From positions 524,879 through 588,878 of the forward strand of contig VZSE01009483.1 of NCBI GenBank assembly GCA_013398275.1: a stretch of DNA of 64,000 nucleotides. Reading direction: 5' to 3'. This stretch comes from Promerops cafer. Lineage: Eukaryota > Chordata > Aves > Passeriformes > Nectariniidae. The notes under the pieces are model-generated. The model made no database searches, was not told the origin of the DNA, and saw only the letters and a list, made by a program, of their open reading frames with translations. Every line of letters begins with the position of its first letter. Position 1 is the stretch's first letter. A program made the translations under genes and the position numbers. Of the stretch, positions 61,140-64,000 are shown in pieces.

Positions 61140-63679
61140 TCTGCTTCAGAGGCTCTAATGCAAAAGGTGCAGTACAGGCCATTTCAGAGATTGTAACAGC
61201 TGTTGTGCTGGCTCACACAGGCACAGCACTGTCTCTTAAATTGTCCTGAAAACTGCTTAATTGGTAAAGGCAACCAAACTCAAATGTGTTAGATCTCCCT
61301 GCACTATCATTACAGAACACTCTGGCATCAAAAAGTTGATTGCAACAAGTGAAAATAGGATCAAATACTATGCTTTATGCATCCATTCTCTGACAGATTT
61401 TTTTTTTTTTTTGCTTTTGTGCGAAATAGCTTCCCTTGAATGTCATCTAGGCACATAAATATTGTGGATTTCATGTAGATTAATGAAGGTTTGATTCATT
61501 TCTGTATAATTCAATTTCTTCCCAGCTGCTAATGGGAGGAGGGAACTGTGTTTGTGTGCATAGACTCTGCTCAGCATATGGTCCACAGCTAGCAGCAGAT
61601 CATATCACCCAGCTGTTGTATCCTCCAGGACTGCTCCAACAGATTTTCAGACTCTTCAGAGTCAATTTTCCATAAAGCTCACCCATAAAGGGGTGAAAAA
61701 CCTGTCTATTTGCAAGGGGCCAAGCAGTTGGTAGCAAGATTAAAATAAATCAGATTTTTGTAATATAACATACAAGTGGTTGCATGTTTACCCTCTGTTT
61801 ACCCTGGTGTGAATGTGGAGAAACTCTGTTGATTCAGTGGCATCTATTTTTACCTTTCTCCTTATTATGGATGGCAGGAAGAATTGTGTGCTTGTTGCTG
61901 GATTTGGGACTTGAAAAACAGGCTCTTTAGTCCACTGTGAGCAGCAGGAATAGATTACCTTATTCCTCTCCTTCTTTTACAGTGTAATCCAATTTTGACC
62001 TCTGTGAGAGCACAGATCAGTTTTCCAGTGTCATCCCCTTTTCCCAGTTCACAGTAACAGCTACCACTAACCAGGATGGCTGTTTCTCTTCTGCATGCCT
62101 GTGGCAGCAGAAAAACAAAGTGAAGACAGTTACTCCTGTGTTACTGCCTGGGCATTGCATCATGACAGGCAGTAACACAAGTTGCAGTCACTACAGATCA
62201 GATTCAAAGTGCTGATGTGAATTCAGATTTTCTTTCCCAGAAATCTTCCTTCCGTGTTCCAGCATATAATATTATATGTCATTTATAAGTTCAGCAAAAC
62301 AAGTTTGCCCTTCTTATTTACAACACTTTTAATGGTCACTAGGGTTTGGGTAAATCTTCTGGCATCCCATGTTCTGCAGCTGCCTATTATGACTAACACA
62401 AGTTTGGTATGGGTCTTGCTGGCTTCCTTTGTGCATTACTTTGTTTAAATTGGAGAGTTATGTTACTTCTTATTGGCATATGTTTACATCTTCAGAACAC
62501 CATACGCTGTCTGAGACTAATCCAATTTATTCCTTGTTGACAGGAATATAGGAGGGACTGTCACTTGCTAGGCTCAGTATGAAATGTGATTTCATGCTGA
62601 CTCTCCCCCGAAAATGAAAAGCCAACCAAGTGTTACAGAATGGAGATATTTTAAAGATCATGACAGCTGGGGAAGTTTTGCATTTTGCTCAGCCTTTTCC
62701 AGATTTTGATGGTTTTGTTGTCTTTGCACTCTTAGTACAGCCTTGTTGGCCTATGAATTTTGTTGGATTTAATTTTCTAGGATCTAATGTTTGCAAGCTT
62801 GGAGAGCCCATATGCTTCAGTAGTTGTTTTAATTGAAGGAGAGTCAGCATGTTGTGACAGTGAAGTAGACTTTTTGTGGAGCAAAAGTTAGGTCTATATG
62901 TAAGTGGAAGTTTAGCTTGAAATCTTCCCCCTTATTATGAGAGTATGTTTGTCTACCTGCTAGACTCAGTGACATCCTTCCAAAGAAGGGGAATTTCTAG
63001 ATGAACATGTCTTGCATGGTCCTTACTTCCTTCTGGAGTTCAAAGCTGTTCTGTGGGACAAACCTGCATGAAGGCTGAAAGCTGTGCTGGGAGCTGCCTG
63101 GGCAGGAACTTACTTGAGGAGTGAGGTCTCAGGTTATTGTCAGTACTGGTGAAGTTCATCCGTGCAGACACCTCCAGCGTGGGCACATTTATCAGAGCTG
63201 GTCATTCTCTGCTCTCAGGATAGCCAGTGTAGACACACAGACCTTTCTGAGGAATTCCTAAGGGAGGGAACTGCCCTGGAGATTTGAGGGGAATAAGGTG
63301 CCTCTGCGTTGCATCTGATTTGTAGAGGAGCTTTGGTGGGAGATAGATGCTCTCCTAGTACATGCCAGGAAATTGCACTTGAGCATAGAGGATGTGCTTC
63401 TTCAAAATAGAAAATTAAATGCCTTCAGGACCCTTACAAATTTATTTATTCCTAATTTCTTTGCAGTCTAAGGTGCAGAGATCACTGTGCTGGGCTTTGT
63501 TGGACTGTGTCCTATGTTTTATATGGATTTAAATTATGGTGCATGTTCACCATCAGTTGACTCACTTTGTGGTTTTGTCCAGAGCTTTGCTCCTCTGTTT
63601 GTCCAAAAACGTGTTGAGTTGTTCCTGACAATATTGCCTGAAGAAATGGATTTGTACTCTCTGGGAGGAAACCAACACA
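61140..63679. other. Unique sequence, nothing recognised
   Basis: A 15-base T run lies at 61398-61412 with no adjacent gene-like sequence. Open frames of up to about 68 codons show no domain; the hydrophobic one at 62254-62448 is typical of T-rich DNA translated by chance. Confidence 0.45.
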
Positions 63680-63681
63680 CA

Positions 63682-64000
63682 GGTGAATCACAGGGTGGCT
63701 GAGCCTGGAGGGTGCCTTAGGAGATTGCCTAGTCCAGCCTGTTGCTGAAAGCAAGTTCTGCAGGACCGTGTCCAGTCCAGAGACTAAATAAACTCCTTGG
63801 GCAACCTATGCCATCTTCTGTTTCCCATCTTCATGGTAAAAAAATTCTTTTTTAGGTGCAGTGTCCTATATTTTAGTTTGGGCCTATTTCCTCCTGTCCT
63901 TCCCCTGGGCACTACTAAGAAAACACTGTCTCCATCTTCATCACATCCTCTAATTTCTTTTCATTTCCTGGGTGTTCTTGGAATAGATACAAGAAAGCTC
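63682..64000 (-). mobile_element. CR1 LINE 3' end, continues beyond window edge
   Basis: The plus-strand text starts near 'gtgaatcacagggtggctga' and continues 'gcctggagggtgccttagga', 'gattgcctagtccagcctgt', 'gcaggaccgtgtccagtcca', 'ccttgggcaacctatgccat', 'gggcctatttcctcctgtcc' and 'cccctgggcactactaagaa'. This is the reverse complement of a bird CR1 3' region, with the 3' terminus at the left. It is moderately diverged and is cut by the end of the window, so its 5' extent is unknown. Confidence 0.9.

Overview
The window looks like vertebrate, specifically avian, nuclear DNA. The main evidence is many CR1 LINE 3' fragments carrying the bird-type octamer tail (ATTCTRTGA-like), solo retroviral LTRs of kinds I associate with bird genomes, and a tRNA-Ile-headed SINE with a CR1 tail. 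That SINE resembles the passerine element TguSINE1, so a songbird is the best guess, though not proven. Base composition is AT-rich with local GC-richer patches, and open reading frames are short. I found no protein-coding gene, no exon I can defend, and no functional tRNA, rRNA or ncRNA gene. The stretch is best read as a gene desert or the interior of a very large intron.

Layout: 0-8 kb is AT-rich unique DNA with an LTR fragment (about 2.02-2.39 kb), a pure TCCCT microsatellite (4.18-4.25 kb), a full-length solo LTR (6.21-6.79 kb) and a decayed CR1 (7.03-7.46 kb). 8-34 kb is mostly unique sequence, broken by a CR1 tail and TGTA microsatellite (16.0-16.3 kb) and an ancient L3-like CR1 on the minus strand (18.48-19.17 kb). 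34-46 kb holds several small CR1 tails (34.8, 41.8 and 43.1 kb), a second ancient CR1 with an internal deletion (43.63-44.33 kb), an AT-rich low-complexity block (44.49-44.62 kb) and a minus-strand solo LTR (45.83-46.29 kb). 46-53 kb is unique. 53-64 kb is the most repeat-dense part: four CR1 copies (53.35, 55.79, 59.56 and 63.68 kb), the SINE (57.75 kb), several short tandem duplications, and a segment of roughly 95 bp sitting inside the 59.56 kb CR1 that resembles host sequence about 570 bp further on.

Recognised repeats cover roughly a tenth of the window. All identified mobile elements are dead: 5'-truncated, frameshifted or solo LTRs. Nothing forms an operon or pathway. The most unusual structural observation is the apparent duplicate of a nearby 84-bp sequence inserted cleanly into the reverse-transcriptase region of the CR1 at 60.47-60.57 kb. 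No homology search could be run, so family names come from recognising consensus-like wording, and conserved regulatory elements cannot be separated from neutral sequence here.
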